Positions 19,119-27,841 of a DNA stretch of 64,000 nt are shown piece by piece. The number at the start of each line of letters is the position of its first letter. The first letter of the stretch is position 1. Source of the DNA: Streptomyces venezuelae (GTDB taxonomy: Bacteria; Actinomycetota; Actinomycetes; Streptomycetales; Streptomycetaceae); NCBI RefSeq assembly GCF_008642375.1, contig NZ_CP029194.1, positions 4,278,001-4,342,000 on the forward strand. The letters are read 5' to 3'. A program made the position numbers and the translations under genes. The notes beneath the pieces were generated by a model. That model was not told where the DNA came from. It did not search any database and saw nothing but the letters and a program-made list of their open reading frames with translations.

Positions 19119-19189
19119 TTGGACGGTCCTGAGGCGCAGTCAGCCGACCGCCTGAGTCGAACGGCCGCACGGCCGGGAGGGGGCGGACC

Positions 19190-20086
19190 ATGGATCTGGC
19201 CCTGCTGCGCACGTTCGTCACGGTGCACCGGGCCGGCTCCTTCACCCGCGCCGCCGCGCTCCTGGGTCTCTCCCAGCCCGCCGTCACCAGCCAGATCAGG
19301 ACCCTGGAACGGCAGCTGGGCCGGCCGCTCTTCCTCAGACAGGCGCGCGGGGTCACGCCGACCACGATCGGCGACGAGCTCGCGCACCGCGCCGCTCCTC
19401 ATCTGGACGCCCTGGTGGAGATCGCCGAGACCGGCCTCGACGAGGAGAGCGGCGTGCGTACCCTCCATGTCGCCGGGCCTCCGGAATTCACCGCGCTCCG
19501 CGCGCTGCCCGCGCTCACCCCGCTGGTCGGCCAGGGCCTCGCCGTGCGGGCGACCTTCCTCGGGAACGCGGAGGAGATCCTCGACGGGCTCGCTGCGGGT
19601 CACCACGATCTGGCCCTGACCACTGCCCGCCCGCGCGGGGGTCTCTTCGTCGCCACCCCGCTCTGCGACGAGGAGCACGTGCTGGTCGCGGCCCCGCGCT
19701 GGGCGGCCCGGCTCGCTCCCGAAGTGCTGCTCCGCAAGGGGGCGGTGGTCCTGGAGCAGCTTCCAGTGGTCGAGGTGCACGAGTCGCTGCCGTTCGTCTC
19801 CCGCTACTGGGCCGCCGTCTTCGAGACCAAGCCCGCGGCGGCCGCGACCGTGATCGCCCCCGACCTTCGAGCCGTACGGGACTCCGCGGCCTCCGGCGCC
19901 GGTCTCGCCGTCCTGCCGCGCTATCTGTGCGAGGAAGCCTTGGAGCAGGGACGGCTCGTGGCGCTGCTCGATCCCCCGGTGCCTCCGCTGCGGACGTACT
20001 TCCTCGTCGTACGGACCGGCACGCTTGCGCTCTCGCACATCGCGCGGGCCCACGAGGCTCTGTCGGCGGCCGCGGCGGACTGGTGA
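19190..20086 (+). CDS. LysR-family transcriptional regulator
   Basis: A 298-residue LysR-type regulator. The winged HTH is residues 1-60 (MDLALLRTFVTVHRAGSFTR, then LSQPAVTSQIRTLERQLGRPL), followed by a linker helix and a two-lobed effector domain from about residue 90 to 290. The ATG at 19190 follows a purine-rich GGGAGGGGGCGGA. No clear target operon is divergent to it: the upstream neighbour runs in the same direction and is separated by a terminator. Ligand unknown. Confidence 0.92.
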   Translation: MDLALLRTFVTVHRAGSFTRAAALLGLSQPAVTSQIRTLERQLGRPLFLRQARGVTPTTIGDELAHRAAPHLDALVEIAETGLDEESGVRTLHVAGPPEFTALRALPALTPLVGQGLAVRATFLGNAEEILDGLAAGHHDLALTTARPRGGLFVATPLCDEEHVLVAAPRWAARLAPEVLLRKGAVVLEQLPVVEVHESLPFVSRYWAAVFETKPAAAATVIAPDLRAVRDSAASGAGLAVLPRYLCEEALEQGRLVALLDPPVPPLRTYFLVVRTGTLALSHIARAHEALSAAAADW

Positions 20087-20121
20087 GTTTCAGGACACCC
20101 CGTACGGGCCATTTTCTTCCC

Positions 20122-20601
20122 ATGACCGAACGGCCCGTGATCAAGCGCACCGCACGCGCCATCCTGCTCGACGGGGACGATCTCGTCCTCATCAAACGCA
20201 CCAAGCCGGGGATGGATCCCTACTGGCTCACGCCCGGTGGCGGCGTGGAGCCTTCCGACGCCACCGTCGTCGAGGCCCTGCACCGCGAGGTGCACGAGGA
20301 GCTCGGCGCCAAGATCACCGACGTGGTGCCCTGCTTCGTCGACACCGTCGAGCACATCGTCGACGGCGGGGTCTCCGGAGTGAAGGTCCAGCACTTCTTC
20401 GTGTGCCGGCTCGGCTCCATGGACCCCTCCCTCCGGCACGGCCCCGAGATCGACGAGCCGGTCGGCGATTACGAGATCGTCCGGGTGCCGTTCAGCCGGG
20501 TCGGCATCGCCGCCGTCCACCTCGTCCCTCTCTCGCTGCGCCATTACCTCGACGGCAACATCGAGGGGGTTCGCGCCATGCATGCCCCCGACCTGGGCTG
20601 A
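20122..20601 (+). CDS. NUDIX hydrolase
   Basis: A 159-residue NUDIX protein. The NUDIX box G-x5-E-x7-REVxEELG is complete (about residues 38-60, with GGGVEPSDATVV and LHREVHEELGA), so a metal-dependent nucleoside-diphosphate hydrolase is expected. The substrate is not readable. ATG 20122 gives MTERPVIKRTARAILLDGDD, the usual first strand of the fold. The last 58 bp overlap, on the opposite strand, the 3' end of the flavohemoprotein gene. Confidence 0.9.
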   Translation: MTERPVIKRTARAILLDGDDLVLIKRTKPGMDPYWLTPGGGVEPSDATVVEALHREVHEELGAKITDVVPCFVDTVEHIVDGGVSGVKVQHFFVCRLGSMDPSLRHGPEIDEPVGDYEIVRVPFSRVGIAAVHLVPLSLRHYLDGNIEGVRAMHAPDLG

Positions 20602-21767
20602 TCGCCGCTCGCTGGGGTGAGCTCCGCCAGGAAGTCGTGCCGGATGCGGTCCGACGGCACCCCTGCTCCGCGCAGGGCGTCGACCCCCCGGCGGACCATG
20701 CCGAGCGGGCCCGAGAGGTAGGCGTCGCGCTCCTCCCAGGGCCCGTAGCGGCAGACGGCGTCCGGGAGCCGCCCTTGTTCCTCGGTGACGGGGTGGACGG
20801 AGAGCCAGGGGAAGGTCTTCTGGAGCCGCAGCATCGCGTCGATGTCGTAGAGGTCGTGGCCGCTGCGCGCCCCGTAGAAGACGTCGACCGGCCGCCGGTC
20901 GCCGTGCTCGGCGACGTCCTCGACCAGGGCCCTGATCGGCGCTATCCCCGTGCCACCGCCCAGACAGAGCAGTCCGCTGTCGGTGGAGTGGTCGACCGTC
21001 ATGGAGCCGGCCGGCGGGCCGAGCCGCAGAACGTCCCCGGGGCGCGCCCTGTGGACCAGCGCGTTGGACACCCAACCCGCCGGGACCGCCTTGACGTGGA
21101 GGGAGAGCAGCCCGTCGGGCCGGGGTGCCGAGGCGAAGGAGTAGTGGCGCCAGATCCGTGGCCACCAAGGGGTCTCCAGCGTCGTGTACTGCCCCGCGAG
21201 GAAGGGGTACGGCTGGTCGGGGCGGAGGGTGACGACGGCGACGTCGGGGGTGCGGAGGTCATGGGACACCACCTCGGCCTGCCACCAGGCGGGCGCGTAC
21301 TCCTCGCTCTCCGCCGCCGCGTCGATCATGATCTGGGAGATCGTCGTGTACGTACGGACCCAGGCCGCCTCGGTCTCCGCGTCCCAGCTCTCCGTGGCGT
21401 ACCGGACGAGCGCTCCGACGAGGGCCTCACCGACGGCCGGGTAGTGGGCGGGCTTCGTGCCGTACTTGCGGTGTCCCTTGCCGAGGTCCTCCAGATACGC
21501 GGTGAGGACGGGCAGGTCGTCCAGGTGCTCGGCCGCCGTCAGGAGGGCCTTCAGAAGCCGGTCCCGCTGGGTGTCCATCGCTGCGGGGAACATCTCGCGC
21601 AGCTCGGGGTTCCGGACGAAGAGCAGGGCGTAGAAGTACGAGGTCACCTGGTCGGCGACGGGTGCGATCTCCGCCAGGGTGCGACGGACGAGAACCGCGT
21701 CGGGGGAGGCCTCTTCGGGTATTCGGGCCTCCGTGCCGTCCTTCGTGGTGGTCGGAGCATCCATCAT
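20544..21767 (-). CDS. Flavohemoprotein (globin plus FAD/NAD reductase)
   Basis: A 407-residue protein with an N-terminal globin domain (about residues 20-160) and a ferredoxin-NADP-reductase-like module (about 165-385). The proximal histidine is in GHRKYG (near residue 98), the FAD motif RHYSFASAP and the nucleotide motif CLGGGTGIAP are intact, so it should act as a nitric-oxide dioxygenase or a related reductase. The C-terminal 25 residues are not conserved-looking and run into the NUDIX gene on the other strand; the true functional end may be earlier. The start MMDAPTTTKDG at 21767 has a GAGGCACATG context. It is a single-gene unit. Confidence 0.88.
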   Translation of the reverse strand: MMDAPTTTKDGTEARIPEEASPDAVLVRRTLAEIAPVADQVTSYFYALLFVRNPELREMFPAAMDTQRDRLLKALLTAAEHLDDLPVLTAYLEDLGKGHRKYGTKPAHYPAVGEALVGALVRYATESWDAETEAAWVRTYTTISQIMIDAAAESEEYAPAWWQAEVVSHDLRTPDVAVVTLRPDQPYPFLAGQYTTLETPWWPRIWRHYSFASAPRPDGLLSLHVKAVPAGWVSNALVHRARPGDVLRLGPPAGSMTVDHSTDSGLLCLGGGTGIAPIRALVEDVAEHGDRRPVDVFYGARSGHDLYDIDAMLRLQKTFPWLSVHPVTEEQGRLPDAVCRYGPWEERDAYLSGPLGMVRRGVDALRGAGVPSDRIRHDFLAELTPASGDQPRSGACMARTPSMLPSR

Positions 21768-21872
21768 GTGCCTCGCCTCGCGCTGGCCGGCTTCCGTGCC
21801 CGCAGCATGACCGTTCCGAGCACCGCTTCGGACGGAAAGCGGCGTTCTCGGGTCATAGGGCCGGGTTTCCGG

Positions 21873-22544
21873 CTAAGCTGCGCGGTTTCGGACCAAGTCG
21901 TAGGCCTCACGCAGGTCCCCTCCGGAGTAGCTGTGGCGGGAGATCCCGGCGAGGTGATGGTCCGCGTTCACAGCCACGGTGTCCCGCACGATCGCGAAGA
22001 GCTCGGCGTCGGACATCGAGTCCCCGTAGGCCACACAGTCGGCCCACTCCACCCCGTACTCCGCGCAGAGCTCCCGCGCGATCCGCACCTTCGCCGCCGC
22101 GTCGAGGATGCCGGGCCGGTGGATCGGCTCGGTGAAGGGGACGGCCGGCCAGCGTGAACCGTGCACCGTGTCGACGCCCCAGTCGAGCAGGCGCTCGACG
22201 AAGAAGTCGGGCGAGAGGGAGATGACCGCACAGCGCCCGCCCCGGGCCTTGATGTCGGCCCAGACCTCGCGGATGCCCGCCAGCCAGGGCGCACCCTCGA
22301 AGGCGGCATCGACCTGCTCCGGGGTGAGCGTGGACCAGAGGTCACGGGCCCGCACAGCGAACTCGTCCGGAGTGAGCCCCCGCAGAAACCCCTCCTCCAG
22401 AGCGGTGATCTCCTCCAGAAGGCCCAGCTGTCGGGAGATCTCCACAGCGGCGGCCGAACCCCTGATCAGCGTGCCGTCGAGGTCGAAGAGGTGCAGTCTG
22501 CCGGGTCGGGATTCCCTGGATTCACTCGGTTTCACGTGAAACAT
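21873..22544 (-). CDS. HAD-family hydrolase (SerB-like phosphatase)
   Basis: A 223-residue HAD phosphatase. Motif I FDLDGT (D21, D23), motif II in VISLSPDFF, and motif IV GDSMSDAELF are all present with a C1-type cap between, resembling phosphoserine-phosphatase-like enzymes. The substrate is undetermined. I chose ATG 22544, giving MFHVKPSES, because GGGAG lies 9 nt upstream; the first codons coincide with a parS site. It is divergent from the GNAT gene at 22646. Confidence 0.87.
   Translation of the reverse strand: MFHVKPSESRESRPGRLHLFDLDGTLIRGSAAAVEISRQLGLLEEITALEEGFLRGLTPDEFAVRARDLWSTLTPEQVDAAFEGAPWLAGIREVWADIKARGGRCAVISLSPDFFVERLLDWGVDTVHGSRWPAVPFTEPIHRPGILDAAAKVRIARELCAEYGVEWADCVAYGDSMSDAELFAIVRDTVAVNADHHLAGISRHSYSGGDLREAYDLVRNRAA
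22529..22542. promoter_or_regulatory. parS: parS site 2 (within the start of the HAD gene)
   Basis: Perfect GTTTCACGTGAAAC; it encodes residues 2-6 of the HAD hydrolase. Confidence 0.9.
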
Positions 22545-22645
22545 CGTCCGCATCTCCCAAGGTGGAATCAACGCCTCCCCGCGCAAAAGGCCGGATCGCG
22601 TAAACCGGTGGACGGACGATCAGCGATTCGGTCAGCCTGGAAGGC

Positions 22646-23509
22646 ATGCCGACTTCCCCCTCAGCTCTCGCTCAGCTCCCCATCCGGCGCCTCGCCACGG
22701 ACGACCTCCTCGGCTGCGCCGACCTCTCCGAGAACAGAGGGTGGCCGCGTGAAGAGCACAAGTGGGGTCATCTGCTGACCGCGGGAACCGGATACGGCAT
22801 CGACGACCCTTCCGGCACGGGGCTGGTCACCTGCTGCGTGGTCACCTCGTACGGTCCGGAGCTCGCCGCCATCGGCATGGTGCTCGTCGCCGAGTCGTAC
22901 GCCCGCCAAGGTGTGGGACGCCGACTCATGCAGCACGTCCTGGCCGAGGCAGGCGGCACCCCGCTCACCCTGTACGCCACCCCCAACGGACAGCCCTTGT
23001 ACGAGCAGCTGGGGTTCATCGAGACGACCCGGTCCGAGATGGTGCGCGGACGGTTCAGCTTCACCACGCCCCCTCCGGACGTCCCCGTCCGCCCGGCGAC
23101 CGCCGAGGACCTCCAGGCGGTCCTGCGCCTGGACCGCGAGATCTTCGGCCTCGACCGCACGCACATCCTGACCCGGCTGCCCGCCTTCGCCGACCATCTG
23201 CGGGTCGCGGAGGAGAACGGCGAGATCACCGGCTTCGCGGCGGCCTGGCCCAACATGGACACGCATGTGGTCGGGCCACTGATCGCCAAGGACCCGGCCA
23301 CGGCCCAGGCGCTGATCGCCTCCCTGGCCGCCGCCACGGACCGGCCGCTGCGCACGGACATCGACGTGCGTCACACGACGCTGCTGGGCTGGGCGAAGGA
23401 GAACGGCATCGACTCGATCGCCACCAACGCCGTGATGGTCCGCTCCGTGCCGGACCTCCCCGGCGACTGGCGACGGCGCTTCGCTCCGCTGACGGTCGCG
23501 GCGGGCTGA
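22646..23509 (+). CDS. Double-domain GNAT acetyltransferase
   Basis: A 287-residue protein with a clear N-terminal acetyltransferase domain: the acetyl-CoA loop is ARQGVGRRLMQHVL (about residues 88-101), preceded by AAIGMVLVAESYA and followed by LYATPNGQPLYEQLGF. The C-terminal half (from about residue 148, VRPATAEDLQAVLRLDREIF) has a second GNAT-like fold ending with WAKENGIDSIATNAVMV, a common tandem arrangement. The acceptor is unknown. ATG 22646 follows GGAAGGC. Confidence 0.88.
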   Translation: MPTSPSALAQLPIRRLATDDLLGCADLSENRGWPREEHKWGHLLTAGTGYGIDDPSGTGLVTCCVVTSYGPELAAIGMVLVAESYARQGVGRRLMQHVLAEAGGTPLTLYATPNGQPLYEQLGFIETTRSEMVRGRFSFTTPPPDVPVRPATAEDLQAVLRLDREIFGLDRTHILTRLPAFADHLRVAEENGEITGFAAAWPNMDTHVVGPLIAKDPATAQALIASLAAATDRPLRTDIDVRHTTLLGWAKENGIDSIATNAVMVRSVPDLPGDWRRRFAPLTVAAG

Positions 23510-23653
23510 CCCCTGACACCCTCGGCGCCCCCTCTCCGCCGGTGACACCCGCGGCGACCCCGGGAAGATTTACTTGCACACGCGCATTATTGCGTTGCAT
23601 CGTCTACGCTGGTTCATGAGCCGCTCCGGCGCCGAGGAGACCGAGGAGAGATC

Positions 23654-24112
23654 ATGACCGCGACGGACCCCGCACTGACCGCGCTCGCCCAGCGCTGGTG
23701 CGCCCTCTCCCTGCTGCACGGCCGGATCGAGTCGCACATCGAGCGCGCCCTGGAGTCCCGGCACGGTCTGAGCGTCCGCGAGTACTCCCTCCTCGATGTC
23801 CTCAGCCGCCAGCACAGCGGCCCGGGCGGCCACCTCCAGATGAAGCAGGTCGCCGACGCCGTCGTACTGAGCCAGAGCGCCACCACCCGTCTCGTCACCC
23901 GGCTCGAGGACCGCGGCCTGCTCACCCGGTACCTCTGCGCCACCGACCGGCGGGGCATCTACACCGATGTGACCGAGGCCGGCCAGAAGCTCCTCGAAGA
24001 GGCCCGCCCCACCAACGACAGCGCGCTCCGCGAGGCCCTCGACGACGCCGCGAAGAACCCCGAGCTGGCCCCGCTTGTCCAGGTCGTCGAGGGCGTGGGC
24101 GTCACCGTCTGA
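23654..24112 (+). CDS. MarR-family transcriptional regulator
   Basis: A 152-residue MarR-type winged-helix repressor. The recognition region LQMKQVADAVVLSQSATTRL (about residues 65-84) is followed by VTRLEDRGLLTRYLCATDRRGIYTDVT, the wing. It starts at ATG 23654 after GAGGAGAG. An AT-rich patch with repeats of TTGC at 23570-23600 upstream may hold its operator. The downstream GNAT gene on the same strand, 48 bp away, is a possible partner. Confidence 0.92.
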   Translation: MTATDPALTALAQRWCALSLLHGRIESHIERALESRHGLSVREYSLLDVLSRQHSGPGGHLQMKQVADAVVLSQSATTRLVTRLEDRGLLTRYLCATDRRGIYTDVTEAGQKLLEEARPTNDSALREALDDAAKNPELAPLVQVVEGVGVTV

Positions 24113-24160
24113 GCCGGGAGGAGGGCGGCGGCAGGAGAGGACCGTGCGTACGCTGCGGGC

Positions 24161-24613
24161 ATGAGCGATCTTGAGATACGCCCCGCCGTCGCCGCCGACC
24201 TCCCGGCCATCGTGGCGATGCTCGCCGACGACATGCTGGGTGCACAGCGCGAGTCCCCCGACGACCTCTCCCCGTACCTCGTCGCCTTCGAGCGCCTCGC
24301 GAACGATCCCCACCAGCACGTCGTCGTGGCGGCCCGTGGAGAGAAGGTCGTCGGGACGCTCCAGCTGACGGTGATCCCCGGGCTCTCCCGCAAGGGCACC
24401 ACCCGCTCGATCATCGAAGGCGTCCGCATCCACGCCGACGAGCGTGGCAGCGGACTCGGTACCCAGCTCATCGAGTGGGCCGTCGAGGAGTCCGGTCGCC
24501 AGAACTGCGGAATGGTCCAGCTGACCTCCGACGTCACACGCACCGACGCCCACCGCTTCTACGAGCGGATCGGCTTCGAGGCTTCTCACGTGGGGTTCAA
24601 GAAGATCCTCTGA
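24161..24613 (+). CDS. GNAT-family acetyltransferase
   Basis: A 150-residue single-domain acetyltransferase. Motif A EGVRIHADERGSGLGTQLIE (about residues 86-105) contains the acetyl-CoA-binding RGSGLG, and motif B ends HRFYERIGFEASHVGFKK. The acceptor is unknown. It is 48 bp after the MarR gene and followed by a strong terminator at 24631-24658. Confidence 0.92.
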   Translation: MSDLEIRPAVAADLPAIVAMLADDMLGAQRESPDDLSPYLVAFERLANDPHQHVVVAARGEKVVGTLQLTVIPGLSRKGTTRSIIEGVRIHADERGSGLGTQLIEWAVEESGRQNCGMVQLTSDVTRTDAHRFYERIGFEASHVGFKKIL

Positions 24614-24630
24614 AGCCCCCTCGGACGAAC

Positions 24631-24658
24631 AGCGCGCCGGGCGACGACCCGGCGCGCT
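24631..24658. terminator. Terminator between GNAT and serine hydrolase genes
   Basis: Perfect 11-bp stem AGCGCGCCGGG / CCCGGCGCGCT with loop CGACGA. It abuts parS site 3 directly. Confidence 0.85.
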
Positions 24659-24672
24659 GTTTCACGTGAAAC
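24659..24672. promoter_or_regulatory. parS: parS site 3
   Basis: Perfect GTTTCACGTGAAAC in the convergent intergenic space, immediately after a terminator stem. Confidence 0.92.
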
Positions 24673-24712
24673 AGGAGGTGGTGAGCTCGGAGGCAGTGAC
24701 CGGACGGGCGGC

Positions 24713-26095
24713 TCAGAGGCCGCGCCAGCCCGCCTCGTCCACCCCGCCCGGTACCGCGTCCCCCGGCTCGTACGGCTCCCGGGTGAAGACGAAGGACGCC
24801 AGGTCGAGATGGCTCACGCTGCCGTCGGGGCGCCGCACCACCCGGAGCGTCTCGCCCGCGTAGTAGCCGTTGAGCCCGACCCAGCCGCCCTCGGGCAGCG
24901 CACGGAAACTCGCCCGCCGCCCGGCTCCACGCAGCGGCTCCAGCACCACGGAACGCTCGGGCCCGAGCCGGAGCCCGTACGCGTACGTGCCCCAGTACCA
25001 AGGCCCCGTCAGGGAGAGCAGCTCCTCGTCGACCTCCGCCTCCGGAAGGGGGCGCCAGGGCTCCGGGAACCTCGGCTCGGCCTCCGCCACGATCCGTACG
25101 AGATCGGCCGCCACTGCCGCCGTCAGCGGCCCGGACGTGGCATTGGCGAGGGCGATCGCCGCCAGGCCGTCCTCGACGCTCACCCAGAGGCAGGCGACGA
25201 AGCCCGGCAGGGAGCCGGTGTGCCCGACCAGGGTCCGGCCGTCCTTGCGCAGCAGCTGGAGACCGAGCCCGTAGCTCCCCTCCCAGTCGCCCTCACCGGC
25301 AGGGGACGCGGGAGCCCGCATCTCCTCCACCGAGGCGGTCGCGAGGACCCGCTCGTCACCCGCCGCGAGGAACACGGCGAATCGGGCCAGATCCGCGGCA
25401 GTCGACCACAGCTGGCCGGCCGGCGCCATCAGCCCCAGATCCACCGACGGCTCGGGAAGCATCACATCGGCCCAGGGGTGCACCGCCCAGCCGCCCGCGT
25501 GCGGGGCGACCGGGTCGAGCGTTGTACGGCTCATCCCCAACGGCTCCAGGATCTCGCTCCGCAGCGCCTCCGCCCAAGGAACTCCCCGCACCTCCTCGAC
25601 GAGTGAACCGAGCAGCGTGTAGCCGGGGTTGGAGTAGTGGAAACCGCGCCCCGGGGTCCGGAGGAAGGGCCGCTCCCCCAGCACGTCGGAGAGCTCCGGC
25701 CGCAGTGCGGCGGAGGACCGCTCCCACCACTGGCCGGGAGTCTCGGCCGCGAGGCCCCCGCCGTGACCGAGGAGCTGAGCGATCGTCACCTCGCCGACGC
25801 TCGTTCCCTTGAGGTGGCGCTCCAGCGGATCGTCGAGGCCGAGCAGCCCTTCGTCCCGCAGACGCATCACCAGCACGGCGGTGAACACCTTGGTGAGGGA
25901 GCCGATCCTGAACTGCGTATCGGCGTCCGGCGCATGTCCGTCCACACAGCTGCGCGAACCGCTCCACACCATCGCTCCGTCACGGACCACCGCCCCGACG
26001 AACGAGGGCGCACGCCCTTCGGACTGGGCGACCGCCACACGGTGCAGCAGGGCGCGCTCGGTACCGGGCAACAAGACTTCGAAGGATGTCGTCAT
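24713..26095 (-). CDS. Serine hydrolase, class C beta-lactamase / D-aminopeptidase fold
   Basis: A 460-residue penicillin-recognising-fold protein. The catalytic S66-x-x-K69 (in RIGSLTKVFT), the Y-x-N in HYSNPGYTLLG and the H-x-G in GHTGSLPG are present, so it is likely an active serine hydrolase. No signal peptide is visible, so it appears cytoplasmic, as with several Streptomyces members. A C-terminal beta-rich domain (about 365-455, lipocalin-like) follows the catalytic domain. ATG 26095 was chosen since GGATGGG precedes it; upstream alternatives lack support. Esterase or D-peptidase activity is more likely than antibiotic resistance. Confidence 0.88.
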   Translation of the reverse strand: MTTSFEVLLPGTERALLHRVAVAQSEGRAPSFVGAVVRDGAMVWSGSRSCVDGHAPDADTQFRIGSLTKVFTAVLVMRLRDEGLLGLDDPLERHLKGTSVGEVTIAQLLGHGGGLAAETPGQWWERSSAALRPELSDVLGERPFLRTPGRGFHYSNPGYTLLGSLVEEVRGVPWAEALRSEILEPLGMSRTTLDPVAPHAGGWAVHPWADVMLPEPSVDLGLMAPAGQLWSTAADLARFAVFLAAGDERVLATASVEEMRAPASPAGEGDWEGSYGLGLQLLRKDGRTLVGHTGSLPGFVACLWVSVEDGLAAIALANATSGPLTAAVAADLVRIVAEAEPRFPEPWRPLPEAEVDEELLSLTGPWYWGTYAYGLRLGPERSVVLEPLRGAGRRASFRALPEGGWVGLNGYYAGETLRVVRRPDGSVSHLDLASFVFTREPYEPGDAVPGGVDEAGWRGL

Positions 26096-26181
26096 AGATC
26101 CCATCCAACGTGATGTCACATCCGAACCTTCCCGATCCGTCCCCTGAACATCACCCGATGGACCCGGAAGGGAGCACGGAC

Positions 26182-27117
26182 ATGAAGGTTCTGCTGGCAG
26201 GAGCGAGCGGCGCACTCGGCCGGAGCGTCACCCGGCAGCTGACCGCTGCCGGACACGAGGTCGCGGGGCTCGGTCGGGGCGCCACGAACACGTTGCGCGC
26301 CGACCTCCTGGACGCCGACGCGGTCCTCAGGGCCGTGGACGGGCTCGCCTTCGACGTCGTCGTCCACGCGGCGACCGCGCTCAAGGGCGAGTCGATGGCA
26401 CGCCACCAGAGCATGGTGCCGACCAACGCCCTGCGGACCCGGGGCACCGAGAACCTGCTCTCCGCCGCCCGCGCGACCGGCGCCCGCCGGTTCGTGGTCG
26501 AGTCGATGATGTTCGGCTACGGGTACGGCGACCACGGCGCCGGCCTCATCACCGAGGACAACACGCCCTTCGGCCCGCGCGGCACCAACGCCTGGCTGGA
26601 GCGTCACGTCGGCGCCATGCGCGCCAAGGAGCGGATGGCCTTCACCGCGGAAGGCCTCGAAGCGATCAGCCTGCGCTTCGGCTTCTTCTACGGCGCCGAG
26701 GTCACCGACAACGACGTGCTCCCCCTCCTGCGCAAGCGCTCCCTGCCCGTGGTCGCCGACCACGGACGCGCCTTCTCCTGGGTCGACGTCGACGACGCGG
26801 CGCGGGCCGTCGTCCTCGCCACGGAGGGCGGCACCCCGGGCCAGGCCTACAACATCGCCGACCGCACCCCGCTCCCCTTCGGCCGACACCTTCAGGAGGT
26901 CGCCGCGGCCTTCGGCGCTCCCCAGCCCCTGCGAGTTCCCCTCTGGCTGCTCAAGCCGGCTCCCCTGGCCCACACGGCCATGACCTCGCAGCTGCGCCTC
27001 GACGCGAGCAAGGCCGAACGCGAACTCGGCTGGTCGCCCACCCACGACGACAGCCTGGCGGGAGTACGGGCCCTCACCTCCGCCGACGGCGGTAGTAGGC
27101 GATCGCGAGCACGATGA
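26182..27117 (+). CDS. NAD-dependent epimerase/dehydratase-like protein
   Basis: A 311-residue extended-SDR protein. The nucleotide motif GASGALG is at residues 7-13 and the core shows VVVHAATAL, then VVESMMFGYGYGD and LRFGFFYGAE. I see no standard Y-x3-K catalytic pair, so it may bind NAD(P) without classical epimerase chemistry. ATG 26182 (MKVLLAGASGALG) follows GGGAG. The basic C-terminal tail overlaps, by 44 bp on the other strand, the end of the membrane protein gene. Confidence 0.85.
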   Translation: MKVLLAGASGALGRSVTRQLTAAGHEVAGLGRGATNTLRADLLDADAVLRAVDGLAFDVVVHAATALKGESMARHQSMVPTNALRTRGTENLLSAARATGARRFVVESMMFGYGYGDHGAGLITEDNTPFGPRGTNAWLERHVGAMRAKERMAFTAEGLEAISLRFGFFYGAEVTDNDVLPLLRKRSLPVVADHGRAFSWVDVDDAARAVVLATEGGTPGQAYNIADRTPLPFGRHLQEVAAAFGAPQPLRVPLWLLKPAPLAHTAMTSQLRLDASKAERELGWSPTHDDSLAGVRALTSADGGSRRSRAR

Positions 27118-27625
27118 TGATCGGCCCCCACACGGCGGTCGGGGAGAGGCAGATCGTCGCGAGCGTATGCCAGGCGTCGCTGGTGTAGGCGACGGTGTCG
27201 ATGACGCCGTACAGACTGAGCCTGCGTCCGTCACCGATGGGGACACCGGTGAACAGCACGGTAAGAACCAGGCCGCCGAGAACGGCGGGGACGACGGCAG
27301 CCATGGGCCGGACGCGTCTGCCGCCGATGACCGGGATCCAGGCGGGCACCACCTCTCCCCACCCACGGACCAGTCCGATGGCCAGGATCGCGGTCACTTC
27401 CGTGAGGATGCTCAGCCCGAGCACGTACGGGATGCTCACCCAGTAGGGCGGAAGGCCGGGCCCCTGGATCTGCCCCATCTCGAAGTGCAGGGCGAAGGGG
27501 AGCCGCCACAGGCACGACGGCAGCAGAAGCAGCGGAAGCGCGTGGGCCATGCGCATGGCCCAGCGCGGCACCGGCCGCTCGGTGTCGCTGACGAGCGGGG
27601 GCCGGTGAAGGATGCTCGGTGTCAT
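27074..27625 (-). CDS. Four-helix membrane protein, function unknown
   Basis: A 183-residue hydrophobic protein with four predicted membrane segments: about residues 25-45 (MAHALPLLLLPSCLWRLPFA), 62-85 (YVLGLSILTEVTAILAIGLV), 106-130 (AAVVPAVLGGLVLTVLFTGV) and 155-178 (ICLSPTAVWGPIIIVLAIAY), ending in RRRRR. I do not recognise a family. ATG 27625 has GGTGGAG just upstream. It lies at the edge of the accessory stretch and converges on the epimerase-like gene. Confidence 0.75.
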   Translation of the reverse strand: MTPSILHRPPLVSDTERPVPRWAMRMAHALPLLLLPSCLWRLPFALHFEMGQIQGPGLPPYWVSIPYVLGLSILTEVTAILAIGLVRGWGEVVPAWIPVIGGRRVRPMAAVVPAVLGGLVLTVLFTGVPIGDGRRLSLYGVIDTVAYTSDAWHTLATICLSPTAVWGPIIIVLAIAYYRRRRR

Positions 27626-27841
27626 GGCTCCACCCTCGTGAAGCGGACGTGGCGAGGGATCCTCCCCATGGACCGAACCGCTCCCCCGCACGGGGGAGGA
27701 GCGGCGCCCTGGGGCACGACAGCGGCGGACGCCCCGGATGGCCGTTGGGGCCCTGTAGGTTCTCAATTCCAATGTCATGCGAGTGACCACGTGACCAGCT
27801 GCTTGGAGCTGTTCTCAAACGGATGACATAGCTCCGGATTC

